A stretch of DNA of 64,000 nt from Lunularia cruciata (taxonomy: Eukaryota; Streptophyta; Marchantiopsida; Lunulariales; Lunulariaceae). The stretch lies in contig OX419755.1 of the NCBI GenBank assembly GCA_948567375.1, forward strand, positions 31,501,001 through 31,565,000. The letters are read 5' to 3'. A program made the position numbers and the translations under genes. Shown piece by piece: positions 21,520 to 32,919 of this stretch. Under the pieces are notes generated by a model. The model did not search any database. It was not told where the DNA came from and saw only the letters and a list, made by a program, of their open reading frames with translations. Within the stretch, counting starts at the first letter, position 1. Each line of letters starts with the position of its first letter.

Positions 21520-23138
21520 AGACAAGCTCATAGTTGATTGTGGTTAATGGATTCCTAGAAGGTAATCAGATGAGAGTATTGATAGATCCTAGAGCAACAA
21601 AGAATTTCCTATCTTGCGCTATTGCAAAAAGGTTGGAGATGGATCTAGAGAAGGATGAGAATGAGGAAGTAGAATTACCTAATGGGTAGATAGAGAGGAT
21701 TGAGTTGTTACCAAGAACAATAACACTCTTTGTAGGAAGTATCAGAGGCAATTGAGTGGCCAATGATATAGTTAGCTTGCTATGATGCAATCTTGGGTAT
21801 GTTGTGGATGGAGCACTACAACCCCACAATTGATTGGAGGAAGAAGGTAATACGGACTTGCCAATGGAAAATCATTGGAGTTAAAGAGAGAGCATAGAGG
21901 CAAGAATTACCTCTATATGTCATAGGAATTGCAGCTATCTGTAAGATAGATACATGTTTCCTGGGCCTAATAAGAGAAGTCTAGACTGCACAACTCAATG
22001 GACAAGTTCTTGACAAATTGAGAGATGTGGTCAAGGATTTTCAAGATGTTTTCCTAGATGACCCACCCTTAAGATTACCACCAAAAAGGAGAGTGGATCA
22101 TAAAATTGAGATAATCCCTAGGAAGATACCTCCTTGTAAGGTCCCATATCATCTATCACCTCATGAATTGGAAGAGTATAAGGCTCAAATCAAGGATACA
22201 TTGCAAAGAGGGTTTATCAAACCCAATGTATCACCATATGGAGCTCTTGTCTTGTTTGTGAAGAAGAATGACAATACAATGTGCATGTGCATTGACTATC
22301 AAAGCCTAAATCAACAAACGGTAAAGAATAAATACCCCTTACCTTAGATGGATGACCTATTTGATCAAACTCAATGGGGCAAAACACTTCACCAAGCTTG
22401 ATCTAAAGAGTGGTTATAACCAAATTTGGATTGCAAAAGAAGACGTCCATAAGACTGCCTTTCAAACAAGGTATGGTCACTTTGAGTACTTGGTGATGCT
22501 GTTTGGCCTCACCAACGCACCAGCCACTTTCATGAGTTTGATGAATGACATATTTCATCTATACTTGTATAAATCTGTGATTGTTTTCCTAGATGACATT
22601 CTTGTCTATAGTAGGATAATGATGGAACACAAGCAACATCTACAAGAAGTTTCTAGATTCTATGGCAGAACCAATTGTATGCCAAAATCTCAAAGTGTGA
22701 GTTTGGCAAGTTTGAAGTAGACTACTTGGGCGCATAGAGTAAGTGAAAAAGGTATCCAAGTGTTGATAGATAAAATAGAGGTCATTCAAAAGTAGAGTGC
22801 TCCAAAAGACCAAACTCAACTCAAGAGTTTCTTTGGATTGACGGGTTCTATTGGCAATTTGTCAAAGGCTTTTCCAAGGTGGCACAACCTCTAATGACAC
22901 TACTTGGCAAGGGAAAGAAGTGGATGTGGGGAACCGCACAAGAACTGGCCTTTCAAGAATTGAAAGATGCATTACTAAATGCACTAATCTTGAAATGGTA
23001 TGATCCAAAACGTCCAATCAAGCTGGCTATAGATGCATCAAGCATGGCAATAGGAGCAGTCTTACAACAAGAGTAGGATGATGGTTGGCACCCAGTTGCA
23101 TATTTCTCTCAAAAGCTCTTACTAGCAATATATAGCTA
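21520..23138 (+). pseudogene. E2 protease, reverse transcriptase and start of RNase H
   Basis: A degenerate protease region (21520-21840) precedes the reverse transcriptase. The latter includes [31 protein letters not shown] (22090-22190), [21 protein letters not shown] (22283-22345), [14 protein letters not shown] (22393-22430) and the catalytic [10 protein letters not shown] (22585-22616), which is intact here, unlike in E1. RNase H begins near 22870 (QELAFQELKDALLNALILKWYDPKRPIKLAIDASSMAIGAVL). It stops at the AGCTA target site of L3 and continues at 26942. Confidence 0.8.
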
Positions 23139-26100
23139 TGTGGTGCCCACATTTTTTGTTTTTTTCCAAAATAAAGGAGAAGAAGTGTATAGAGAAGTCG
23201 GATTGCGCCTGTATGGCCAAAGAAGACAAAAAAAATTGTCTTCGGGGTGAAACCCAAAGTAAAGTGACTTCGGGTCATAAGGCAAAGTACTCTGAAATGC
23301 CGTGTCAGCATACAATACGAAGTAAATTGTCTTCGGCTCGGGGGGAGCTCAACCCGAGGCAAAAACAGTCTAACAGCCTTTCGTCGGGGCGAGAAATTCA
23401 AGAAGGGGCCATTTCAAAATTGGCGGCTCATACGCGCAAAGGTGGGGTGATAGTGACAGGTGCATGTCAGAGGTGTGATTTCTTGGTAGAAACTCAAAGC
23501 GACGGAAGACGAAGAAGTGCAACTCTATAAAAATTGAAACTGCAACGAAAAAATGTCAAGCAATTTTTCTTCGCCGTTGAGGAGTCATCTTGCAGGTGAT
23601 CGGGGAAAGGGAAATAGAGTTGGACTCGTGTTAGTGCATAAGGGAGAAGTCGAGAGAGAGAAATCGAGAGACCGAAAGAAAGCAGAAGAGATGGGAGGAG
23701 GGAAGAAGAACTCCGAATTTGCAGTGAGAAATCATGCAATTCGGAGATTAGATATAGTAGCAAGGATCAAAGTCTTGAGCCGACTTCGGATCACTTTTTT
23801 GGCATGGAACTGGAACGTCAGTTTTCCAGGATTCATGATAGAAATCATCGAGAGTAAATGTCTCAATGGTCCCAAGGAAGAAGGGAAGAGAGGAAATCCG
23901 GCTTGCTGGACAAAGTCGGATTGGAGACTCGTACTCGGGAAGGAGGCAGGCTCGGAGCAGGGAGCCACGTTCTTGGGGAAAGGAGAGATAGCCCAAGAAA
24001 TGCCAGAGGTGAGAGATGCTTTCTCGTCAAAGAGGACAAAGAATGGGTATAAAGTTGAGAGCTATAAAGACCCAGTGAGGAGAGGAATTGTGAGTGCACT
24101 AATGGGCCTCCTGAAGCCGGAGAGAACTACCTATGTGATGAAACACCAAGCGGTGTTCTTTCACAAGTTATTTGTAGGAGAACCGATAAATTGGGCAAGG
24201 TGCTTTCACGGAAGAACAAGGCAGATGGTGTGGAATCTGCAGGATAAGTCACCTCCACACTACATCGTACCAATTGCAGCCCATTTTTACCTCAGGTTAA
24301 ATCTGCTCAATGTGGCAGAGCGTAATCGAATGGTGTCTCATTTCCATCCTGATTTGAGAAGAGAAGTTGACGCGGAGGAGCAGCAATACATTCTCCAAAT
24401 CCGGAGCACAGACGATTACTACGCAAAGACAGACGATTACTACGCAAAGACAAGGAAGAACGTGGAGGTCGTTGAAAGTACCCCGATGAAGAAGAGAATT
24501 AGGCAAGCAGAAGCCAAAGAAAACAAGAAACCTTGGAAAATGCAGAAAAATAACCCGAGGCGAGGAATGGTGGTGATTGAGTTGGAAGATGAAGACTCAG
24601 AAGGCGAAGCCGAGCTCAAGACGGAGGACTCGGACCGTGAGGAGGAACTTGAGCTGACATTGCAAAGTGGAGATACAAGTAGTGACAGTGAGGAAGGAGG
24701 AGAGATGACATCGGTACCAGCGGCTGAAGAATACGAAGAAGAAATGCAAGCCAAAGTAGAAACCGAAGACAATACGGCACTGGAAGACAAAGTACCAGTG
24801 TGCGAGGAGAAGAAGATTGCAGTACAGCGAGGAATTTGCTCAAGATGTAAGGTGAAGTGTGAAGTGGGACCGAGTAGAGTGAAGGAAGAAGTAGAAGGAA
24901 GCTCGGGCTGTGAGGCATCGATTCCGATATGAAGACTCCAGAGAAGAAGGCGAGTATCGGGAGAACACGAGGAAAGAAGAGAGACCACTCCGTGGGAGGA
25001 CGAAGTTGTCAGTAATGGAGTAGATTACCTGCAGATGGTAGTATGCTCGCTGTTGGTGAAGATGGAGAAGAAGAAGAAGGAGATGCAGTCTACTTGTCCA
25101 GAGGTAAAGACTGTGTTGCAAGTCTTATCAAGATTGGAAGAAGAAAACTCGGAGTTGAAGAAGAGTATAACCCAAGGAGAGGAAGAGAGAGAAGTACTGC
25201 GAGCAGAAGCAGTCGAGAGGAGTCAGGTAATCAAAGACTTGAAGAGAGAAGTGAGTTATCGAGAAGATCTTGCGAGGAAGAGTGACATCGCAAGGGAGAG
25301 ATAGGTAGCGGAGCATGAAATCTTGAAGCAGCAGTTTGCTTATTCAAGAGTCAAACTCATTTATGCTATGGCGAGGGTAGCATCAAAGGATCAAGAGCTC
25401 AATCGAGTGATGGAGAGTATGGAGGAGAAGAAGTAACTCTGGCAGCAAGAGTTGGCTGCGAGATATAGAGAAGAAGAGAGATTACGAGACTTACTTCGTA
25501 ATCAGGAAGAGAAGGTTGCACAGAAGGAGAAAGAGAAGGAAGCGGTGAAGGCTGAATTCAAAGAAGAATTGGCAATGTACAGAGAAGAATGGCTCGCAGA
25601 TCGGGAACGCAAACGCAAGACAAGATTGGAGCTATTGAAGGAAATCGTCCTCAGAGTAAACGCGATGTTGAGTATAGAGGCCAACGTTCAAATTGAGGAG
25701 ACGAGATTGCACGAGTTAAAATTGTTGGTGCAGGAAACGAGGCGAAGACAAGCAAAGGATACAGATTTGAATGCCTTGTTGATTAAATTGAGAACTCGTG
25801 TAGATAGGAAGATCTTAGAAGTAGAAGACAATATTGCGATTAGATTAGACTTAGTGAGAATAGAGTTAGAAAAGCTTCGGCAGGATGTTAAGGCAAAACC
25901 CAAAGTAGATAACATTGGGATCCAAATGTCTTCGGAGTTGCCCTCAGAGACATTAGAGAAGAGTGGGTCGAAGGATGAGGAGTTAGATAGATTACCCACT
26001 AGTGCAATTTCAGATCAGGAAAGAGAATTGCTGGATCTGGTAGAAGATGTGGGAGATCTGAAACCCAAGGAAAATGTAGTAGGAAGTAAGATTACTTCGG

Positions 26101-26941
26101 GTTCGGGTTTGAAAGCCGAGGAAGAAGTAGATATCGGATCGGATTAGTAACCGATTTGAGATTTGAAGGGGCAGATATGAAGAGGTGCATTGTCATTTCA
26201 GATCTGCAGGTTAGAACAGTTGTTGTAGAAATGGTATAGTTGTTAGAACTGTCGATTGCTTCACTATTTAAGAGTGGCTTTTGCGGGAAATTGTTGTTCA
26301 ATGCTCATTATTTCTGAGAATAGATAAAGCGAAGTGCTGTGAAGCAGTGCTCGTCGCTTGAGCTTGATTCCAAGTATCAATTTTGCAATTGTGTTTGTGA
26401 GTGTTTGGAGAAATTTGAAGTGCAAGTCAGAGTGCTTGTTGGATGTTGGATTCCACAGCCTTGATCTTCATTCTGTGTGTTTGATCCTGAGTGAAGTGCA
26501 ATCAAAGCAATGCCTTGACAGATCTGAGAGGAATTGTAGTGTTGGTAGTATTCTGCATTTGTGAGTGCAGGGCAAAGTTGATGTGAAGCAATTTTGATCG
26601 AGGAAGTTGTGCCTTTAGTAGAAGGGTGGAACACAATTTTGAAGCGAAGTCGTTTTGTAGTGAAGTGCCGTTTTCGGGAGAGCCTGAATCATCACAATCA
26701 AGATTGTTTGGAAATAACTGATGGAGTTGTGATTAAGGAGTGTGAATTTGTGACAAGACTGCAAGTCAGTGCTTGTTACTCTCTTCTGGGTGTGGTTTCT
26801 ACCTGAGAGACTAAAGAAGAACTCAAGAAGAACTGAAATTGTTACTTTGCTTCGTATTTGGACATTTCTGACTCGTATCTCTGCGGGAATGAACTTTACT
26901 TACCCGATTACCGCAAAAGTGATATTTGCCGGGTTGTCACA
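23139..26941 (+). repeat. L3: giant solo LTR of family L (3803 bp)
   Basis: It starts TGTGGTGCCCAC, ends GGTTGTCACA, and is flanked by a perfect AGCTA duplication (23134-23138, 26942-26946) within the RNase H coding of E2. A TATA-like box precedes the ORF at 23523, and a second lies near 26264. It is longer than L2 mainly because of a 21-bp in-frame duplication at 24410-24451. Confidence 0.92.
23553..26147 (+). pseudogene. L3 LTR-encoded coiled-coil protein, three stops
   Basis: 865 codons in one unbroken frame apart from three stops: TGA at 24930-24932 (CGA in L2), TAG at 25302-25304 (CAG) and TAA at 25434-25436 (CAA). All are C-to-T changes and there is no frameshift. A tandem 21-bp repeat adds seven residues (DDYYAKT twice). 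Domain order is as in L2: conserved N-terminal 290 residues, acidic middle, and a C-terminal coiled coil ending EEEVDIGSD. Confidence 0.8.
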
Positions 26942-28694
26942 AGCTATCACACCACAAACAAGAGTTGTTGGCTATTGTCCTTGCAACCAAGCATTGGAAG
27001 CACTATCTAGGCAAGAAGGTATTTGTAGTGGAGATAGATCACAAACCTCTAGTTTACCTAGAGACACAAAAGATCTATCTCATTGATAGATTCAGTGGGC
27101 AAAGTGGGGACAAAGGTTCAACATGATAATCACATATGTGGAAGACAAAAAGCAACTTGCAAATGGATTTACCCAAATGCCTATGGTAAAAAATCTAGTG
27201 GTAGAAGTAAAGATGAACTTTGAATTTTGGCCACAAATTCTTACTTCTATAAAAACTAACCCATAAATTGTAGGAGCTCTATCATCCAAAGGCATCACTA
27301 GTACCAAAGGAATTCTTTTGTGATGGTAGGTTATGGATCTTGGAAGACACTACCGTAAGAACCACCATCCTAGTGGAATGTCATGATTGTGCCATTGTAG
27401 GTCATGTAGGAGTGGACAAGACCTTGGATGGAACCAAATGCCATTACTACTGGCCCAAGATGAGTGATGATGTGTTGGAGTACGTTCAAAGTTGCCTACT
27501 CCGTCAAACAAATAAAGCTTCAAATCAATCTCCCACATGAATCCTTCAACCTCTTCTTACTACTATACAATGTTGGGAACAAGTAAGCATGGATCTGGTT
27601 TATGAATTTCCCAAGACCACCTCAGATTTGACTCCATTGTAGTCTTTGTTGACCGTCTTAGCAAAATGATTCATGTCTGTCCAACCACCAAGGATGTGAC
27701 TGCTCCACAATTAGCTCAATTGTATTTAGATGCAATCTTTTCTCACCATGGCTTGTCTAGAGTTCTCATTAATGATAGAGGAACTCAATTCACAAGTTTG
27801 TTTTGGAGAACACTCTTTGGTCCCTTCAAAACCAAATTGGCCATGTTAATGGGTTATCATCCACAAACTGATGGACAAATAGAGCCGGCTAATTGCAGTA
27901 TTGAAGACATGCTTTGGGGCTTCATCCTAGAGGAGCAAGAAAGGTGGGACACCTTACTCACATTGGTGGAATTTGCATACAACAATTTAGTGAATGTATC
28001 CACACAGGCCACACCGTTCTTTCTCATGCATGGAGAGCATCCTTTCACACCTTCAAGCTTGATGAAGATCCACTTGATGGATACCAAGGTAAACGCTATC
28101 AACAATTTTTTTTCCAAAATCCAACAAGGAGTGGAGAATGCCAAAAATAGGTTGTAGATCACCAAAAATTGACAAAAACAATATATAGATGCACATAGCT
28201 GGCACATGGAGTTCAATGTTGGGGAAGAAGTCTGGCTATCAATAACCAACCTCATGTTAGTTGGCCCTTGCAACCTTAGACCTCATTTTATTGGGCCTTT
28301 TTCCATCCTTCATTGCATCAACACAATGACCTATTCCCTTGAGCTACCACCACATATGAAGATCCACCTACTGTTCCATGTTTCCTTATTAAGCCAATAT
28401 GCTCCCCGCCTACCTCTCTTCTCTTCCATACCAAAAGTTTGACCTTGTCCAACACTTGTGAATGAACTAGAGGAATATGAGGTCAAATGCATTCTCCAGA
28501 AATGCATTTGGTGTACTTGCCAACCACATGTAGAATATTTGGTACATTGGAAAGGGTACTCCTTTTACGAGGCAACATGGGAACCAATAGCCAATTTGAT
28601 CAATGCACTAGTGTTAGCAAAATCTATTGAGAAACAACTTTGCAACAAGGACGTTGTGTCTCAAAAGAGAGAGGTTTGTAATATCAATATCTAG
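26942..28694 (+). pseudogene. E2 RNase H end, integrase and chromodomain
   Basis: RNase H resumes with a decayed TTNKSCWLLSLQPSIGSTI-like stretch (26950-27060). The integrase zinc-binding part lies around 27370-27520 (GHVGVDKTLDGTKCHYYWPKM...). The core lies at 27590-28160, with Asp in INDRGTQFTS and Glu in HPQTDGQIEPAN exactly 35 residues apart, so the DD35E spacing is preserved. The chromodomain is at 28458-28600 (EEYEVKCILQKC...VEYLVHWKGYSFYEATWEPIANL). The last ORF runs past the polypurine tract and stops inside the LTR at 28694. Confidence 0.82.
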
Positions 28695-28783
28695 ACATAT
28701 TAGCTAGAGGTGAAAATTGGAAAATTGTAAGCCAAAAATAACCTGGAAACTATAGAGCTAATTTCAAAGGCCTAAATGAATGA
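28677..28783 (+). repeat. E2 3' LTR, truncated and internally deleted
   Basis: It starts TGTAATATCAATATC after the polypurine tract. It jumps from GAAAATTGG to GCCAAAAATA, skipping one tandem unit, and ends in GGCCTAAATGAATGAA. Similarity to the 5' LTR then stops and transposase-like sequence follows. Confidence 0.65.
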
Positions 28784-28789
28784 ATAGTG

Positions 28790-29415
28790 AATAGTCTTTT
28801 GATTTATTGTCTACTTACCAAAATGAATCATTACTTTGTATAGTTGTTTATACTTTCAGATATTATGACTTTGAATTTCAAACAAGCTTGGTCAGTAGTT
28901 GGTGAAGGTTTCTCCATTTGAAGTAGTATTGCGGTGGACTTGCATTTGCTTTCCCAATATTGCAACAATTGAAAGTGATTTCTTTATTTTAAGATATGAG
29001 AAAAATCTGTTTAGAGTTGCTTTAACAGATTTTTCTTTAGAAGGCATTATAAATGCTACAAATTTGAAAATTTAAAAGTGTTTAGTGTAGTCTAAATATA
29101 GAATAATTATGCACATTACTATTTCACATTTCAGAATTTTTCTCCATGTTCCAAAGATTCCGAAACTCTTGTTGAGAAAATCCAAGTTTGATTGAGAGTA
29201 TAAGAGGTTCTATTTCCTACTATCAAATAGAATGTATCTTTAGACATGAACAAGGAATTTTATCTTCTCAATTTTGACAATTTCTCTTCTTGGTTTTGTC
29301 TCAATTTTTTTAGTCTTCTCTTCCTAATTTTGTGTTCTCAATTTTAGTTTCTACTTTGTCTTGTAGGTAATATGGAATGGAGATAAGAGACTTAGTAAGG
29401 GCTTGCAGATATTCT
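28790..29415 (+). pseudogene. hAT-like transposase remnant, C-terminal part
   Basis: Downstream of E2 the same gene appears to continue. Near 28925-29065 it reads VVLRWTCICFPNIATIESDFFILRYEKNLFRVALTDFSLEGIINATNLK, and near 29370-29410 IWNGDKRLSKGLQIFSLFAR. These match the C-terminal patterns I associate with the same transposase family as 7560-8835. Order and strand agree with the N-terminal part, supporting one gene split by E2. Part of the middle appears lost together with the right end of E2. Confidence 0.45.
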
Positions 29416-29854
29416 CTCTTTTTGCTAGGAAACCTCCATTATAGATAATCCAAGTCATGAAGTATAATGAATTGAGAATAAAGTATGCATTTGTTTTCTA
29501 ACTAAACTGCAATTTGTGCTTGCATTCCATTGAGATTATGTTTGTAGTGGTGTAAAATATTGTTACTTGAGAATGTAGTATGTAATTTTTTACTAACTAT
29601 AAATTGTTGTGTGTTACATCCATGTATCTTAGCAATATAGAAAATAATTTAAATTTCTTTGACATTTAGTTTATAGTGATCTAAAGCAGCACACTTCATA
29701 TAGAAGAGTGTTTGAGGATTTATCTTACAATTTTCAAATGAGTAAATAGTTCAAAGAACTATAGTAAATTGAATTTTTCTTCATGTTCCAAAAATTATGA
29801 AAATAAAAGTGCATTTTTACCCAAAATAAGCTAATCTTTGTATTTTTGGCATCT
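29416..29854. other. Right interior of the DNA transposon, no gene seen
   Basis: AT-rich non-coding sequence between the transposase C-terminus and the right inverted repeat. No ORF or repeat of note was found. Confidence 0.4.
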
Positions 29855-29871
29855 TTCAAAAATAAGGAGTA
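29855..29871 (-). repeat. Right terminal inverted repeat of the DNA transposon
   Basis: TTCAAAAATAAGGAGTA, complementary to the left end. The matching flank TGATTATCA follows at 29872-29880, one C-to-T difference from the left copy. Confidence 0.6.
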
Positions 29872-30180
29872 TGATTATCACCCATCCTCCTAGATGTGCA
29901 ACAAGTGGAGCAACAATAAGTAAGGTTTCCAAGTATAAGGGTATGCAACAAGATCACTTCTTTGTTCTTCTAGCATTAGAGTTATATGGAGCAATGGACA
30001 TGGCATTTGGTACATTTGTCAAGGAGTGCAAAAGGACATATCATTGTAGAAATAAAGGGTATCATTATCACTCTCATATTTTATAGCAGTTTTTAGACAA
30101 TGTGTGTCCATTGCTCAACAAAGAGCATTAGCTAGTGCAATCTATAAGACAACAATCACACTTGATGATGCTTCTTTGGA
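29872..30180 (+). pseudogene. Non-LTR reverse transcriptase remnant, 3' part
   Basis: This piece encodes IITHPPRCATSG followed by a YKGMQQDHFF...ALELYGAMDMAFGTFVKECKRTYH block and then SIAQQRALASAI. It matches the C-terminal tail of the same reverse transcriptase family seen at 1-1705. The first piece stops at GVII and this one starts at IIT in the same frame, so together they read as one protein split by the DNA transposon. There are a few stops (for example near 30084). It is cut off at 30180 by element C copy 1, which starts TGTCACGCC. The joining is supported by the repeated TGAT(C/T)ATCA on both sides. Confidence 0.55.
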
Positions 30181-32196
30181 TGTCACGCCATTTGTAGTGT
30201 CACACATAGATTGCTTGGATATTAGAGTAGTAGTGTTGGTAGTCAAAGGGATTTTGGCAATTACTCATAGAGTACTTGTTGACGGTCAGATTTTGTGTTT
30301 GGGGTATTGCATGGTTGGGCCCACTATCACTTGCACCGTTCATACCATCAAGTGTGATGTTAGTGGGACCATCAAATCAAATGTATACCTTGGAAGTGCA
30401 ATCCCAAAGAGCTCACTTCTCTAATGTTGAGTCTTTGAGTTCTTGGCTATGGTGGACAAAAAGCCATCAAGCGTCACTTGGAGTCTCTTAGCTAGAGTGA
30501 GTGTGACTTGATTGTAATCATTGCTCAGTTGTTGGTAGATTATTGAGTGAATGATCAAGTACTGATATGATTTGAGTTGATAAAGAACTAATTACATTAA
30601 AGAGGTAAAAGTTAGGGGGAAATTGGGTGCATGAACTATGGGTGTTGGTGGTATCTCAAAACTTGATTGATTGTTGGTACCTTCATTGTAGTTCAAATTT
30701 CTATGAGAGTGACTGTGTGTAGAAGTGCTAACCAAATTTCCCATTTATGTCAAATTTACTTCAGATTTTATGTCAGATTTGGTGGAGGATTTACATCAAA
30801 TTTTGGCAAGAGGAAGTTTGATCCCATTCTTGGTGATCCTTGCAGCTTAAGAGAAAAACATAAAGTGATGACTTGCAGATTGTGAGAGTGAGTATTGTGA
30901 TGGTAGGTTACACGTTGCCCTTTCCCCTAGTGTAGGTTTTCATAGTTAAAGTTACATTTGTGGGTGGTGTTTGGTTGATGTTGGCACCTGGTGGTGACAC
31001 TTGGTGATGGCACTTAGTGGTGATTCTTGGTGGAGTACTTGTGGTGGTTATGGTTATGGTTTGCAATTTACAATTACTTTGTTACAATGTAGTTCTTTGG
31101 GGATTCCAAAAGAGATATCATGGTAGTACATAGTGGGTTTAATTGGAGTGGCACTTGGTATCAACTTATATCTTAGGTTCCAACAAGGGACGAGATTGAC
31201 TTTGAGTTGGAATTTGACATAGGAGCTGATTGAATTGAGAGTGCACTTGGTGTGTCCATACCATTGTTGTGGGATACAGATGAGATTTATAGGGCCTCCA
31301 AAAGCCACAAGCGTTACTCTAGTACAATAGGTACCATTGAGTTTGATAATTTCATTGAGGAGTTTGATAGTTGGTGTGATCTATAGCAAATGTGGAACCT
31401 GACTTTGTTCACACCCTTCATGGCATGGAAGAGGTTATTCCAATACTTAGGGATCTATTGATGGATGACTATCACAAGTTCAAGAAAGCTCACTTAGGGA
31501 TCTATTGATGGATGACTATCACAAGTTCAAGAAAGCTCACTGGGAGGAGATCAAGCTATGGAGATAGTATTGGTCTCCAAACTACATCTCCATCACTTCA
31601 AGCTTGATTGCTAGGGGTAGATCGGCAATACCTATGAGTTCTACCTCTAGTAGCATTGGTGGAGCTAGTAGAGATGCATTAGCTGGAGATAGTGCTACTA
31701 CAAGTGGAGGTACCATTACAAGAGGTGGTGTAGTACCAGGATTTAACTCCATGGTGGAGTTCTTTCAATGCTTGAGGCAAAACTACCAAGGACTGCTGAC
31801 TAACAAGCTAAGGAGCTTGCAAGAATTCCAATGGAAGGCTAGAGAGCGCATACGCAAGGCATACCATTACATGAGATGGCTGATCAATTTTACTCAAGGA
31901 TTTATTGAGGCCCAAGCAGTCTAGTTTTGGTATGGGATACTATACAAAGAGTTGCAACATATGGTACATGATATTACATTGTTATAGGCTACTTCACATA
32001 CTTTGGCAATGGTCATTGGTTTGGTTGACCATATTGAGCTCAACATAGTGGAGGAGAGAGTAGTGACATCTAGATTTGGTAGGGAGACCTCATTTAAAAC
32101 TATTACTTCTTGTAGAGTGTAGTCGAGTGTACCACACCATGTTGGCTTCCTAGGATAGAGCAGGCAACCTAGATCCAATGGAGCAAGTAGAGGGCC
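30181..32196 (+). mobile_element. Element C copy 1 (gypsy-like, 5' part)
   Basis: It begins TGTCACGCCATTTGTAGTG, the same start as C copy 2 at 42978, while the sequences to the left differ (reverse transcriptase remnant versus gypsy A). That fixes the 5' end of the element. 30181 to ~31080 is 5' LTR and leader, whose boundary I could not place; a gag remnant follows. It is cut at 32197 by gypsy A with GGCC on the left side, at the point matching 53500 in C2. The 3' part is not in the window. Confidence 0.65.
31085..32190 (+). pseudogene. Element C copy 1 gag remnant
   Basis: Homologous to the C2 gag. It reads FFGDSKRDIMVVHSGFNWSGTWYQ, then EIDFELEFDIGAD with a following stop. Next comes a Ser/Thr/Gly-rich linker (31604-31740, MSSTSSSIGGASRDALAGDSATTSGG), a FNSMVEFFQCLRQNYQGLL block and an FTQGFIEAQAV region. 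A 47-bp tandem duplication at 31447-31540 breaks the frame. The zinc-knuckle end is missing because gypsy A inserted before it. Confidence 0.6.
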
Positions 32197-32889
32197 TGTG
32201 AACCGGCCTATCTCTCACTCAAGATGAACCTCTAATGGCTATTATGGTAGCACACCATGGACTAAGAAGGCAAGGAACCCCAACTCCATCATACTCCTCT
32301 AAGAGTAACGCTCCAAGACTAAAACCATTGCTCCCTAGAGAACTCAATGAGAGAAAGATAGTTGCAAATGAAAGGATGATGAGTACTTCCTCACCTCTAG
32401 TTTATATACTTGTAAAATAGTTATGCACCAAAGTTACTAATTACCAGAGTAACTCAAGTTACTAAGCTAAAAGTCAAATGAAGTCAAAAGGCTATAGGAA
32501 TATCTATACTCATAGGAATATTCTCTTAAGTAGGTGGTCATATCTTGACCCAACCACTAAGTCAAGGATTCCTTCACATGGAATCTATAGAACCTAAAAT
32601 CTATGAACCTAATTCAAAAAGGTTTGTGGGTCCAAGAGTTTTTAACTCTTTCCTCAAAGCCAAACATCTAGGAATAATACCAAGTTACACATTGAAATCC
32701 AAAATAGGAGTGCTCATCTTTTCCAAATCCTCTAAAGTAAGGTCCACTCTATGTTAGCTATGACTAACTTTAGCTAATAATGACTAATGGAGAGCCAACC
32801 TTTATCTCTATATAAATAATATCTCTCAAGTACTCATCAAACCAAACTAAATATCACAATAGCACATACATGCACACATTGGTGTTACA
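32197..32889 (-). repeat. Gypsy A 3' LTR (693 bp)
   Basis: On the plus strand it reads TGTGAACCGGCC...GGTGTTACA, matching the gypsy B LTRs with many more differences than those two show from each other. Left flank is GGCC, as expected for the 4-bp duplications of this family. Confidence 0.82.
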
Positions 32890-32919
32890 TTTACTCCCGG
32901 ACTAAGATTTCACTTTGTC

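Larger units (their letters stand above)
8836..28783 (+). mobile_element. E2: chromovirus-type Ty3/gypsy element, nested and 3'-truncated
   Basis: The order is 5' LTR (8836-9572), primer binding site, leader, gag, protease, reverse transcriptase, RNase H, integrase, chromodomain, polypurine tract AAAAGAGAGAGGTT (28663-28676) and a truncated 3' LTR (28677-28783). It is interrupted by L2 (10103-13886), E1 (14170-20552) and L3 (23139-26941). Host sequence on both sides is the hAT-like transposase remnant. Because the 3' LTR is truncated, no target duplication can be checked; the left flank is CTAAT. Confidence 0.82.
1706..29871. mobile_element. TIR DNA transposon (hAT-like), filled with nested retrotransposons
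   Basis: The ends are inverted repeats sharing ACTCCTTATTTTTGAA: 1708-1723 on the left and its complement at 29855-29870 on the right. A short CCAAAAATACA block also recurs just inside both ends. The flanks carry a near-identical 9-bp direct repeat, TGATCATCA (1697-1705) and TGATTATCA (29872-29880). The interior holds remnants of a hAT-like transposase in the right order (7560-8835, 28790-29415). After removal of nested elements (L1, the small solo LTR, E2) only about 4 kb belongs to this transposon, a normal autonomous size. A hAT element should have 8-bp duplications and a Mutator-like one 9-11, so the superfamily is not settled by the ends alone. Confidence 0.6.

Noticed and set aside
30645-30660. 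TGGTATCTCAAAAC as a primer binding site of element C
   Set aside because: It lies in a stretch absent from C copy 2 and is not preceded by a recognisable LTR end. The LTR boundary of C remains unplaced.
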